Shown: in pieces, positions 1 through 9,165 of the stretch
How positions within the stretch are numbered: the stretch's first letter is position 1
Layout of the letters: each line of letters opens with the position of its first letter
Source: JANSWY01 sp965228955
GTDB lineage: Bacteria > Bacteroidota > Bacteroidia > Cytophagales > Cyclobacteriaceae
Assembly (NCBI GenBank): GCA_965228955.1
Contig: OZ245848.1
Location: 4,154,001-4,218,000, forward strand
Direction: 5' to 3'
DNA length: 64,000 nucleotides
The notes under the pieces: model-generated
Databases searched by the model: none
Told to the model about the DNA's origin: nothing
What the model saw: the letters and a program-made list of their open reading frames with translations, nothing else
Program-made: the position numbers and the translations under genes

Positions 1-2269
1 CATCCACTCTGTCTTGTGGGAAATTGAATGTTGAATTAACTGTAAAGCTGAACGATACATTTTGCCATGTATCTACTTCAGTTGCAGTAACTGGTACAGT
101 GGTGATTGCAAATGACGCCAAATCAGTTTCGTCAGCTGGTTCACTGTGTAGTATATAGAAAGTCCCTTCAACATCAGTTGCAGGAGTAGCTTCAGATCTA
201 ACGTACGCTGAAATTGTGTATTCAACGCCTTCTTCAACTTCGAAAGGCTGGTAAGCTCTTTCACCTGGACTATCAAACTTCAGTGATCTATCAGATGTAC
301 CTCCCGCAGAAGTTGCGTCTGTTCCTGAAGAACTAGCTTTGTCTGTAGATCCACCTGTGTTGGCTTCATCCGATACCCAACCTTCCAAATCGTCATTTCT
401 CCAGAAATTAAATGGTGTATCTGAACCATCATTGAACGTATTATCCGGATCAATTGTCCATGCATCAACTAAATCATTATTGTTCATTTCTGCAGTAGGA
501 TATGTTTGGAAGTCAGCATTTTGAAGTACTGCTGCGAATGTTGCACCACCATCAGGATCAGTTACAGAAATAGTTTCACTGATCATTACACTTCCAGACT
601 CATTAGTTGCTGTCAAAACTACATCGTATGATCCAGCGCTAGCATAAGTATGGGTTGGAGACTTTTCAGTTGAAGTATTGCCATCACCAAAATCCCATTC
701 AAATGACGTTGCATTCACTGATGTATTGGTAAAAGTGTACTCAAGGAAATTAGTAACATTTGCTTCTGCTGTATATTCACCACTTGGAGCACTTACATCT
801 GATAGCTCAAGAACTTTAACATTATCGATATAAGCATCAACTGCTGTATTGGCAAAGAATATAACCGAAACTTCACCACTTTCTGGAGCTGTAAAAGGAA
901 TTTGAACGAAAGTTCCATATCCGTTTGTAGTCTCGTTGAATTTACCTTCAGCTGTAAAGCCTTCATAGAATCCAATGTTATTTGAAACGATATCAGCAAC
1001 AGCGTTTACACCATCTACATAATATCCATCCATCACTACACCAACAACTTTGTTTCCATCTAAAGAAGCACCATCACCAGTTCTGATTGCATATTGGTAT
1101 TCCAAAACATAGTCTGTTCCAGCGGTTAGAGCCAATTCCTGATATGCATATCTTGAATCTGTAGTTCTAAAATCTCCTACACCACCTGATTGGCTTGCAC
1201 TCCACTTAGCACCTCTTGTTTTGTCGCCAGTGTTATTTCCATCGTAATCAAAATCAGAACCATCTGAGCTTGATCCATATGGATTAGTTGTTGCTTCATC
1301 CGAGAATAATGGAAATCTCCAGATATTATTATCCTCTTCAAAGTCACCATTCAAAATTTCTGAACCTGTTGTTTTATACAAGTAAACATTATCTACATAG
1401 ATAGTAGCGTGATCATTAGCTGATCCACCAGTTCCAAGTTCAAAGATGATTTCATCAATCATATCAACTGATCCTGAGAAACCAGTTGCCAGATTAAGGT
1501 CGATACCAGTCCATTCTCCGTCAGTAAGTGACAATCCATCAGCAACGAAAGTTGTTGAAGCATCTGCATTTACAATTGTAACTTTCAACAAATCAACTCC
1601 TTGAGAAAATTCTGAATAAACATCGAAGTGAATGTCTGTTACCGGAACTATATCTACAATAGCATTTGCAACGTCTACTGTGGATACTGTCATTGAACCG
1701 GAGTTGATTCCAATTCTTGAGAACTGAGCTACATTATTTTCACCTACTGCAACAACAGTTCCGCCAGCGGCCTCTGCTCCATGCTCCCAAGCATACATTG
1801 TCCCGTCAAATTCAAACCCATCGCTGAATAGAGAGAACACGTTAGCATCTCTTAAAGAAGGTGAAGCAGGAACTGTACTGATAGTTGCTTCTATTGCGTG
1901 CATTACTTCCACATCATTTGAAATAGTTACATCTGCAAATCCTTCATCGGATTTAGCAGTAACGGTGATGGTGTAAGTAACTGTTTCTACTTCATTTGGA
2001 TAGTCATAAGAGATAGTACCACCTTGTTCAGTAATAGTTAGTACATCCTCTTCACTATTTGGATCGCCAAAATCTACCACATATGAAGATGCTCCGATCG
2101 ACACTGGAGTAACGGAAATGATTGTTCCATCACCAGATGCTTCAGCAGCAAAACTTGATAAAGTGATCTCAGTGAGACCAGTTGGATTTGGTGTATCATC
2201 ATCACCACAGGCTCCTAAAAGACCAGCAATGAGCAAAGCACCAATTCCTTTTTTTATATAATTAGTCAT
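1..2269 (-). CDS. PKD-domain surface lipoprotein, 3' end cut by window edge
   Basis: The frame is open from an ATG at 2269 to the left window edge (about 756 residues), so the C-terminus is missing. The N-terminus is a lipoprotein signal (hydrophobic run, then LLGACGDDD), placing it on the cell surface. It contains at least two carbohydrate-binding-like beta-sandwich modules, one with a KTRGAKW motif and ending in YIDNVKVLEL, and a clear PKD domain (FEWDFGDGNTSTEKSPTHTY). It lies 41 bp downstream of a related PKD lipoprotein in the SusC/SusD operon, so it is probably a surface glycan-binding protein that hands oligosaccharide to the SusCD transporter. The binding role is inferred. A lyase or hydrolase domain could still follow in the missing part. 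Confidence 0.85.
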   Translation of the reverse strand, partial: MTNYIKKGIGALLIAGLLGACGDDDTPNPTGLTEITLSSFAAEASGDGTIISVTPVSIGASSYVVDFGDPNSEEDVLTITEQGGTISYDYPNEVETVTYTITVTAKSDEGFADVTISNDVEVMHAIEATISTVPASPSLRDANVFSLFSDGFEFDGTMYAWEHGAEAAGGTVVAVGENNVAQFSRIGINSGSMTVSTVDVANAIVDIVPVTDIHFDVYSEFSQGVDLLKVTIVNADASTTFVADGLSLTDGEWTGIDLNLATGFSGSVDMIDEIIFELGTGGSANDHATIYVDNVYLYKTTGSEILNGDFEEDNNIWRFPLFSDEATTNPYGSSSDGSDFDYDGNNTGDKTRGAKWSASQSGGVGDFRTTDSRYAYQELALTAGTDYVLEYQYAIRTGDGASLDGNKVVGVVMDGYYVDGVNAVADIVSNNIGFYEGFTAEGKFNETTNGYGTFVQIPFTAPESGEVSVIFFANTAVDAYIDNVKVLELSDVSAPSGEYTAEANVTNFLEYTFTNTSVNATSFEWDFGDGNTSTEKSPTHTYASAGSYDVVLTATNESGSVMISETISVTDPDGGATFAAVLQNADFQTYPTAEMNNNDLVDAWTIDPDNTFNDGSDTPFNFWRNDDLEGWVSDEANTGGSTDKASSSGTDATSAGGTSDRSLKFDSPGERAYQPFEVEEGVEYTISAYVRSEATPATDVEGTFYILHSEPADETDLASFAITTVPVTATEVDTWQNVSFSFTVNSTFNFPQDRVD

Positions 2270-2310
2270 TATAATTCTATTTAAAATTCGTTAATACCGG
2301 TAGCCCATGC

Positions 2311-3315
2311 TTAGTTAGCAGGATAAACCTTTACATTATCCACGTATACATCAACAGGTGTAATTGCTGAGAATAATACAGCTACAAGTCCACTTTCCGG
2401 AGCTTCGAACTCTCCAGTAACTGTTGTGAAGTTTCCTTTACCCTTTTGCTCCGAAACTTCCATGTGCAATAAGCTTGTTCCTCCACCTCTATCAGTCTGA
2501 GCATAAGCATCATCACCGTCATCATAGTGACCTGAAATAATATCTGCGATTACTATTCTTCCTTCTGGTGGATCAGTTGCAATATCATCTTTGATAGCGT
2601 ACTCGAATTCAAGAATGTATGTAACTGTTCTCTGTTCTGAAGATGGCGAAACAACCAATGGTTGATATGCCACCCTTGTATTAGAAGACTGTAAAGAACC
2701 AACAGATCTCGATGCATTCCATTTTGCACCTCTGGTTTTAGAACCGTTATCTGTTCCATCATACAATGTATTCGAACCGTCAGAACTAGACTCGAATGCG
2801 TTACTGTCCCATACATCCCAATTACTAGTTCTCCAGTTCTCATTACCATCTTCGAAATCACCGTTAAGTACAGTAACCGGAAGTGGTACAAACTCATCCA
2901 CTAATTCGATATCAACCATCACGGTGTTTGATGCCATATTATCATCAAGAGCTGTTAAGCTTACAGTGTAAGTACCTTCACCAGCTGCAAATAATGCGAA
3001 TGGGTTCTCTGTAGTTGTTGTACTTGCATCACTACAAGTCATTACTCCATCAATTTCCTCACACACTACTCCATCAGGACCAAAATCCCATAAGTAGTTT
3101 GTTGCTTCCACAGAAGTATTCGTGAAACTGATTACTCTAAAATCCTCAGCAGTACGAATGCTTTCGAAGCTTGCTGCAGGAGGAGTCTCATCAGGAATTG
3201 AACCTGCTTCTGGTAACTCCGGTCTTAATTCGCAGCTTGCGATAAAACCAACCGCTAAGACTAGTAAGAGAAGTCTAAGCGACTTATTGAATATATTTAT
3301 CTTATTATCTTTCAT
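2311..3315 (-). CDS. PKD-like surface lipoprotein of SusCD operon
   Basis: 334 residues from the ATG at 3315, preceded by a purine-rich AAGAGAG. A longer reading from 3474 would run far into SusD and is rejected. The signal sequence ends in the lipobox VGFIASC. A PKD-like fold follows (VEATNYLWDFGPDG, about residues 65-140), then a jelly-roll carbohydrate-binding-like module (KTRGAKWNASRS to YVDNVKVYPAN, about 150-334). This second module is clearly related to one in the next gene, suggesting duplication. The position directly after susD is the usual place for a surface glycan-binding protein. The ligand cannot be read from the sequence. Confidence 0.85.
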   Translation of the reverse strand: MKDNKINIFNKSLRLLLLVLAVGFIASCELRPELPEAGSIPDETPPAASFESIRTAEDFRVISFTNTSVEATNYLWDFGPDGVVCEEIDGVMTCSDASTTTTENPFALFAAGEGTYTVSLTALDDNMASNTVMVDIELVDEFVPLPVTVLNGDFEDGNENWRTSNWDVWDSNAFESSSDGSNTLYDGTDNGSKTRGAKWNASRSVGSLQSSNTRVAYQPLVVSPSSEQRTVTYILEFEYAIKDDIATDPPEGRIVIADIISGHYDDGDDAYAQTDRGGGTSLLHMEVSEQKGKGNFTTVTGEFEAPESGLVAVLFSAITPVDVYVDNVKVYPAN

Positions 3316-3334
3316 AACTCTCTTATTTAGGGTT

Positions 3335-4786
3335 CTAGTAACCAAGGTTCTGTGTAAGAAGACCTCCACTAATGTTGATTTCTCTTTGAGGAATCGGTAG
3401 ATATCGGGCATTGTTGATGTTCCATACATAGCCCATTTCATCGGCGTGTGCAGAAAGTACATTCTCAAACTCACCGAATCGTTTCAGGTCAAAGTATCGC
3501 TGGTTTTCGAAAGCCAACTCTACTCTTCTCTCGGTCATTAGATCTGCTTTTGTGATTGAAGAAACGGTAGTTGTTAAGCCTGCTCTGTCTCTAATCTGTT
3601 GGAAAGAAGCCAATGCATCAGGATCTACTGTAGCAGGTGCTCCAGCCATAGTCGCCTCCACATGAAGAAGAAGGACATCAGCGTATCTCAAAGCGATGTA
3701 ATCGTTTCCTGCATTTCTACCTACTCCGTAATCGATTGGAGTAGCTGTTAAGTCTGTTCCTTCAGGTAAGAATTTAGCAACCTCGTTCTCTGTTGGATCA
3801 AGATTTCCGCTTAAATCAGTAATTGATACTGCCGTTCTGTTTCCACCGTAAGCAACAAAGTCGTTGTATAAATTCTCATTTACAATGTTCTGTCCATCAT
3901 CTCTACCTGCTCTAACAAAAGAGGTGAACTCAGCAGAGAATCCCTGGCTCTCATCAGAATTGCTAGCCTGATACTGGATTGCGAATATGATTTCACTGTT
4001 TAATTCACTGTAGAAAACATCGCTATAATCAGTCATCAATGAATAATCTCCACTATTCATGATATCCTCGCATAATGCTTCCGCTAAGGCATATTGAGGA
4101 GTTTCGAGCGACAAATAAACTTTAGCCAGAATTCCCTGAGCTGCAGCTCTAGAAGCTCTTGATCTGTAAGAGTTATCCAGTGAAGCAATGGCATCATTTA
4201 AATCCTCGATGATTTGATTGTATACATCTGCTTCAGAAACTCTAGTGAAAAGCGCTGTTTGATCGGTTGGGTCAATTGGTTCAGTTACCAAAGGAACATC
4301 TCCAAAAAGTCTAACAAGTTTGAAATAAGCGTAAGCTCTCAAGAATTTAACTTCAGCAGTGTAGCTTGCTCGATTGCTTTCATTTGCTACATCCATGAAT
4401 GTAAGCATATTGTTAGCTCTAAAAATCACTTCGTACATTGACTGGTAGAAATCCTCAGATTCAACATTTACAGCTTCCACTACATATCTGTGAAAATCTG
4501 ATTTAGAACCTTCCAATGTTGCATTTCTGGTGTTATCAGTTCTGTGCTCGGTTAATAAATGCTCAAACTGAACACCCCTATTTGCATTACCAATATTGGT
4601 TTCTGTACTTTCATTGGTTCCTTGAAGCGCATCGTACGTTCCGTAGATTCCTGCCAAAATATCTTCATCCGACTGAAAAAATCCTTCTACCGCAACTGCA
4701 GTTTCCGGCAGTGGGCTCAAAAAATCATCGCATGATGTAAAGGATACCGCTAAAAATGCGAGTAATATGTATTTTAACTTTTTCAT
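3335..4786 (-). CDS. susD: SusD/RagB family outer-membrane glycan-binding lipoprotein
   Basis: 483 residues, the usual SusD length. The lipoprotein signal is followed by CDDFLSPLPETAV, a typical SusD start. The TPR-like scaffold is visible (FLRAYAYFKLVRLFGDVPLV, about 148-167), and the conserved C-terminal part carries LADLMTERRVELAFENQRYFDLKRFG-like sequence and YLPIPQREI near the end. SusD proteins form the hinged lid on the SusC transporter at the outer membrane and capture oligosaccharides. It starts 17 bp after the susC stop codon, so the two are co-transcribed. The symbol names the family and does not imply starch as substrate. Confidence 0.95.
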   Translation of the reverse strand: MKKLKYILLAFLAVSFTSCDDFLSPLPETAVAVEGFFQSDEDILAGIYGTYDALQGTNESTETNIGNANRGVQFEHLLTEHRTDNTRNATLEGSKSDFHRYVVEAVNVESEDFYQSMYEVIFRANNMLTFMDVANESNRASYTAEVKFLRAYAYFKLVRLFGDVPLVTEPIDPTDQTALFTRVSEADVYNQIIEDLNDAIASLDNSYRSRASRAAAQGILAKVYLSLETPQYALAEALCEDIMNSGDYSLMTDYSDVFYSELNSEIIFAIQYQASNSDESQGFSAEFTSFVRAGRDDGQNIVNENLYNDFVAYGGNRTAVSITDLSGNLDPTENEVAKFLPEGTDLTATPIDYGVGRNAGNDYIALRYADVLLLHVEATMAGAPATVDPDALASFQQIRDRAGLTTTVSSITKADLMTERRVELAFENQRYFDLKRFGEFENVLSAHADEMGYVWNINNARYLPIPQREINISGGLLTQNLGY

Positions 4787-4803
4787 GGTTAATTCTTTAA
4801 AGA

Positions 4804-7800
4804 TTAGAAGTTGACATTTAAGCCTAGTGTCATTGTTCGGAACAGAGGTGTTCCTGCTCTTTGCGCACCGTAAGCTCTTGGATTGTCATCATCAATATGC
4901 TCCGGGTTGAATCCGTGGTAATCATCGGCAGTTCTGTAGATCAAATTCTGACCAGAAGCATAGATTCTTAATCCACTTAGACCGATTTTAGACAATAAGA
5001 CATCTTTGAAATTGTATCCGAAAGTTACATTTCTCAGAGATACGTAATCAGCACTCGCGATTACTTCGCTTGTTAACACTTTCTCCTGAATGAAAGACAC
5101 ATGAGGAACTAATCCATCCTCTACTGCCTGCTCTGCGCCACCTGATCTTGTTGAGTTACCGAACCAGTTATAGAAATACTGATCTCCAATGTTATTCACC
5201 TGAGCACCGAAGCTTCCCTGAATCATAAATGACAGATCAAAATTCTTGTAAGAAAACTCATTGGTAATACTCATTAAGATATCTGGATATGGATCACCAA
5301 GGATCGTTTTGTCATCTTCAGTAATTCTTCCGTCACCATTAAGGTCTCTTACAATCACATCTTCTGCCTGACCATTAATTCTATTCCAAGGATTATCAAC
5401 ATATGCAACTCTAAAGTCAGCATCATCATAATTCTCAGTGTCTACTACATAGCCGTAGAATGAAGATATTGGGTTACCAATAAGGTTGATCCATTGAGAG
5501 TTTCTACCATACTGGTCCTGGATTAATGCACCGTCAGAATCACCAAATTCTAATAACTCATTCTGGTTTGTCGAAGCAATAACAGCGGTATTCCACTTAA
5601 ACCCTTTGTTATCCATGTTTACAGTTCTTACTTCTAGCTCAAAACCTTCATTTCTAACTTTACCAAGGTTTACAATTCCTGAAGAAAAACCGGTTACATA
5701 AGAAACAGGATTCTCTAGCAATAAGCTCTCACTAGTTCTTTGATAGTAATCCAATGAACCTGTGATTCTATTACCTAAGAAACCGAAATCGATTGCGGGG
5801 TTAAATTCTTGAGAAGCTTCCCACTGTAATAAAGAGTTTGCAATGTTAAGTGGAGAAGCACCATTTACTACCTGACCTTCAATAACTGCATTAGTATTAT
5901 CCAGTAATGCAAGGTATGGCCATCTGTTAATAACTTCGTCACCTACATTAAATCGCTCCGAACCAGTTTCACCATAACTTACTCTTAGCTTTAAGTCACT
6001 GATCAAGCTGTTTCCAGCAAGGAAAGCTTCATCTGAAACATTCCATCCAATGGATACTGCAGGGAAATTACCGTACTTAGTATTTGGACCGAAAACTGAG
6101 CTACCGTCACGTCTGAATGATGCGTTGAATAGGTATTTACCATTGTATACATAATTTACTCTGGCGAAATATCCGATTTTGTTGTACTCTGAATTGATCT
6201 CTGCAGGTTCAGTGATTAATGTAGCACCTTCAAGGTTTGGAAGTAAGTCATTTGTATAACCTACACCTGTCACTTCACTGATATTGCTGGTTCTTCTTTG
6301 GATTGTAACACCTCCTAATAGTCCCAGTTCGTGATTACCAAAACTTCTGGTATAGTTTAATGTGTTATCATTAATGATTCTTGTTCTGAATCTGTTTTGC
6401 AAATAGTATTGAGATCTACTTGCTCCAGCAGCATGGTAGTTTGTACCGTCGTATCTTTCTCTTTTTCTATGCTCGATAGTAGTCGCTAATGAAGCCTTTG
6501 CTACTAAACCATCTATTATTTCTGCACTCAAATAAGTAGAACCAAACATCTTAGTCTTATACTCCCAGTGCTGTCTCTCCACATACTGCTGGTATGGGTT
6601 TGAGTCACCTGAAGTTCTAGGTCTGGTATCACTTCCATCACCATCAAAGTCAAGTTCAATTAGGTGATTTTCAAGGAAATAGTCACCTACTCCAACATCT
6701 GGGTAACTGCTTCTGTCGATTAGTTGCAGTGATTCTTCAGTATGATAGATTGGTAACCAAGGCGATTGTCTCGTAGGGTTGTGAATTGAGGTAGGAAGCG
6801 CTCTTCTTTTAGAGTAAGAGGGGTTGATATTAATTCCAAATCTGAAAACATCATCTACTTTCTGATCAAGTTTTAGTCTTCCACTGTAGAACTCATACTC
6901 ATCTGTGATAACAACTCCCTCATCTTCTAAAAACCTAAGAGATGCACTGTATTTTGTTTTATCATTACCACCGTTTGCTGAGATTGAGTGACTTTGAATA
7001 AGGCCGCCATCAAAAAATACATCCTGCCAATCTCTGTCTACTCCCGTTAACTCAACAATTTTTTGCATGTACTGAGACTCTTCGCTTATTTCGCCTGTCT
7101 CAGCTCTTTCAAATTCAATCCAGTCTGCAACACTCTTTCTGTAGTCATCACTTCCGTGAGCTTCTTTCCAACCAACGTAAGTTTGGTAACTAAATCTGGT
7201 TTTTCCAGCTACTCCACTTTTGGTTGTAATCATAATTACACCATTAGATCCTTCACTACCATAAATTGCAGCAGATGCTGCATCCTTCAATACCTCAAAA
7301 GATGCGATATCATTCATATCCAGGTTTCCAAGAAAATCTGGATCAACCACGATACCATCCACAACAACGGCAGGACCAGAATCTGCTGTTACAGAACCAA
7401 CACCTCTAATTGTAATAGTAGGTGCACCTCCTGCTTCCGCGTTTGTAGCCTGAATATTAACACCAGAAACCTGTCCAATAAGTGCATCATCCACTCTTGA
7501 TACTGGCATTTGGTCAAGTTTTTCATTGGTTACTTTAGAGATAGCTCCGGTTAGGTGAGATTTCTTTTGAGTACCGTATCCAATCACTACGACTTCTTCC
7601 AACTGAGCTATATCCAGCTCCAGATTTACGTCAATTTGTGACCGATTTCCTACTTCAATTTCTTTGGCTTGATAGCCCACATATGTAACAACCAGTATTG
7701 CACCCGAACCAACACTTAGAGAATAAGACCCATCAACACTTGTCACTGTACCGTTGGCAGTTCCTTTCTCAAGAACAGTTGCACCTGGTAAACCCTCACC

Positions 7801-7929
7801 AGATTCGTCAACCACCCTTCCGGATACTGTCGACTGACCATAGACTAACCCGGATGTAAGGATTAGAATAGCGACCAGCCAATTTTTAGAGCATGTAAAT
7901 GCTTTGTTTAAATGTAAAATGTAATTCAT
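4804..7929 (-). CDS. susC: SusC/RagA family TonB-dependent transporter
   Basis: 1041 residues. The order is signal peptide (cleavage near VYGQ), carboxypeptidase-regulatory-like domain (SGRVVDESGEGLPGATV, about 35-110), TonB-box region and plug (VVVIGYGTQKKSHLTGAIS, then ITIRGVGS and GVIMITTKSG, to about 230), and a 22-strand barrel ending in the aromatic-terminated GLNVNF. It imports oligosaccharides across the outer membrane using TonB energy, together with the SusD downstream. The ATG at 7929 leaves a 247-bp upstream region with a hairpin and a GGTTT-TGC-AAACC dyad, so its promoter probably lies there. The nearby FadR-type GntR regulators are the likely controllers. The substrate is unproven. 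Confidence 0.96.
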   Translation of the reverse strand: MNYILHLNKAFTCSKNWLVAILILTSGLVYGQSTVSGRVVDESGEGLPGATVLEKGTANGTVTSVDGSYSLSVGSGAILVVTYVGYQAKEIEVGNRSQIDVNLELDIAQLEEVVVIGYGTQKKSHLTGAISKVTNEKLDQMPVSRVDDALIGQVSGVNIQATNAEAGGAPTITIRGVGSVTADSGPAVVVDGIVVDPDFLGNLDMNDIASFEVLKDAASAAIYGSEGSNGVIMITTKSGVAGKTRFSYQTYVGWKEAHGSDDYRKSVADWIEFERAETGEISEESQYMQKIVELTGVDRDWQDVFFDGGLIQSHSISANGGNDKTKYSASLRFLEDEGVVITDEYEFYSGRLKLDQKVDDVFRFGININPSYSKRRALPTSIHNPTRQSPWLPIYHTEESLQLIDRSSYPDVGVGDYFLENHLIELDFDGDGSDTRPRTSGDSNPYQQYVERQHWEYKTKMFGSTYLSAEIIDGLVAKASLATTIEHRKRERYDGTNYHAAGASRSQYYLQNRFRTRIINDNTLNYTRSFGNHELGLLGGVTIQRRTSNISEVTGVGYTNDLLPNLEGATLITEPAEINSEYNKIGYFARVNYVYNGKYLFNASFRRDGSSVFGPNTKYGNFPAVSIGWNVSDEAFLAGNSLISDLKLRVSYGETGSERFNVGDEVINRWPYLALLDNTNAVIEGQVVNGASPLNIANSLLQWEASQEFNPAIDFGFLGNRITGSLDYYQRTSESLLLENPVSYVTGFSSGIVNLGKVRNEGFELEVRTVNMDNKGFKWNTAVIASTNQNELLEFGDSDGALIQDQYGRNSQWINLIGNPISSFYGYVVDTENYDDADFRVAYVDNPWNRINGQAEDVIVRDLNGDGRITEDDKTILGDPYPDILMSITNEFSYKNFDLSFMIQGSFGAQVNNIGDQYFYNWFGNSTRSGGAEQAVEDGLVPHVSFIQEKVLTSEVIASADYVSLRNVTFGYNFKDVLLSKIGLSGLRIYASGQNLIYRTADDYHGFNPEHIDDDNPRAYGAQRAGTPLFRTMTLGLNVNF

Positions 7930-7951
7930 TTCATCAGCTTTTGATAATTAA

Positions 7952-8176
7952 TTGGTTTTGCAAACCGGGATGCTATTGCATGAATGACGCTGATTTTTTT
8001 TAACTTTCAGCCGTCAAGATTGATCTCAACTTGTATACACGAGGCAAAGTGAATTCAAAAATTGAGAATTGATCCCGGCATATGGAGCCAGCCTTGAGCT
8101 GGCTTTACTTTAATTCTTCATTGTTTGCGTTGTGCTTCATATAGTATACTTTATTGGTTAGGAAAAAAATTATTTG
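7952..8176. other. Intergenic region between gntR and susC
   Basis: No gene is seen here. A dyad GGTTT-TGC-AAACC lies just upstream of susC (about 7954-7966). A hairpin is present at 8086-8104. I found no convincing TTG/TAnnTTTG promoter pair. The susC promoter and its regulatory sites should lie in this stretch. Confidence 0.5.
8086..8104. terminator. Hairpin AGCCAGC-CTTGA-GCTGGCT between gntR and susC
   Basis: A perfect 7-bp stem with a 5-nt loop. It is followed by TTACTTTAATT on the plus strand but not by a T-run on the minus strand, the strand of both flanking genes. It could be a weak terminator of the gntR transcript or a structured element in the susC leader. The role is not settled by sequence. 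Confidence 0.4.
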
Positions 8177-8884
8177 TTAAGTAATTCCGTTGACATAGTC
8201 AATTATATCAGATAAATGGTCTGTAACAGCTCTCACAGCACCATCTTCATCGTTTGCTTCTATATATTTCACAACAGCCTGGTGTTGCTCAACTGCTTTT
8301 GCAGATTTACCATCACTACAGATGTTATGCTGATTAAAGTAGCTCATGATATCTGGAGTAATGATCAGCATCAAAGATTTCAATACAGAGTTGTGACTTG
8401 CTTCTGCAATTTTCACGTGAAAGAGTAAATCTTCCTCGACAGCACTTTGATCATCTTCAACTTTCTTTTGATGAGCCAATAACGCATTATCTAATTCAAT
8501 CAAATCATCTACTGTTCTATTTCTTGCTGCAAGTCTTGCTGCCTGAGACTCCAGAATAATTCTGGTTTCAACCAATGACTTGAAATCGTGGTTATGCAAA
8601 CTCAGCATATCGGAAATTAATCCTTCAAGAGCTGGAATTCCAATACCTGCTACAACTGTCCCACTTTGAGGAAGAGTTTTTAATATCCCGTAGAACTCAA
8701 GTTTTTTCAATGCATCTCTTAAATGAGTTCTTCCTACTCCCAGTTTTTCGCACAGTTTGCGCTCCGAAGGAAGCTTATCTCCGGGATTGAGTTGACCTGA
8801 AGAGATCAAACCCTTTATCTGTCTGATAATTTTATCAGAAGGCGACTCTATCTCGATTTGTGAAAAGTTGTTTAGTAATTCCAT
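8177..8884 (-). CDS. FadR-type GntR family transcriptional regulator
   Basis: 235 residues. The N-terminal winged helix-turn-helix (SDKIIRQIKGLISSGQLNPG, then LPSERKLCEKLGVGRTHLRD, about 15-75) is followed by an all-helical FCD ligand domain (about 95-230) with an ETRIILESQAARLAA helix. Such regulators bind DNA as dimers and release it on binding small organic acids or sugar acids. It is transcribed towards the SusCD operon and divergently from a close paralogue at 9166. A palindromic operator lies 22-37 bp upstream of its ATG, suggesting autoregulation. It probably controls the downstream glycan locus (inference). Confidence 0.93.
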   Translation of the reverse strand: MELLNNFSQIEIESPSDKIIRQIKGLISSGQLNPGDKLPSERKLCEKLGVGRTHLRDALKKLEFYGILKTLPQSGTVVAGIGIPALEGLISDMLSLHNHDFKSLVETRIILESQAARLAARNRTVDDLIELDNALLAHQKKVEDDQSAVEEDLLFHVKIAEASHNSVLKSLMLIITPDIMSYFNQHNICSDGKSAKAVEQHQAVVKYIEANDEDGAVRAVTDHLSDIIDYVNGIT

Positions 8885-8905
8885 ATCAACTCTTTTAATC
8901 TTGTT

Positions 8906-8921
8906 AATTGGTCAACCAATT
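8906..8921. promoter_or_regulatory. GntR/FadR-type operator upstream of the minus-strand gntR
   Basis: AATTGGT-CA-ACCAATT is a perfect 7-bp inverted repeat with a 2-bp centre. It fits the TNGT...ACNA dyads known for the FadR/PdhR branch of the GntR family. It sits 22 bp before the start codon of the minus-strand regulator, a position suited to repression. The core is repeated at 9072-9083 in front of the divergent paralogue. Confidence 0.7.
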
Positions 8922-9071
8922 TATGGTAGACTAAATTAAATAGCAAATTATTAGATAGGAATTTTGAATTATTGCAATAATGCGTGGTTAATTATGGTTA
9001 TTTCTGCACAAATTATAATTATGAAGGCTTTAGATTATTGCCAAACTGGTAAATCAGATGGCTTCACAATT

Positions 9072-9083
9072 TTGGTTGACCAA
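9072..9083. promoter_or_regulatory. Second GntR/FadR-type operator, before the plus-strand gntR
   Basis: TTGGT-TG-ACCAA is the same 5-bp core dyad as at 8906-8921, with the central dinucleotide in reverse complement. It lies about 83 bp upstream of the ATG at 9166. Two matching dyads in one short divergent region argue for cross-regulation by the two paralogues. Confidence 0.65.
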
Positions 9084-9165
9084 TTTATTTTGTAAAAAAA
9101 ACTAGTATCGAAACAATTTTGGTTATTTTAGGTCTACATAGATAATAGCAATCAGTAAAAAGCGT

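Noticed and set aside
3315..3474. Upstream extension of the PKD lipoprotein to 3474
   Set aside because: It would overlap the SusD gene by 140 bp and hide the lipoprotein signal. The ATG at 3315 has a good ribosome-binding site.
8086..8104. Hairpin as a definite terminator of the minus-strand gntR
   Set aside because: The minus strand has no T-run after the stem; only the plus strand does. It is kept as uncertain.
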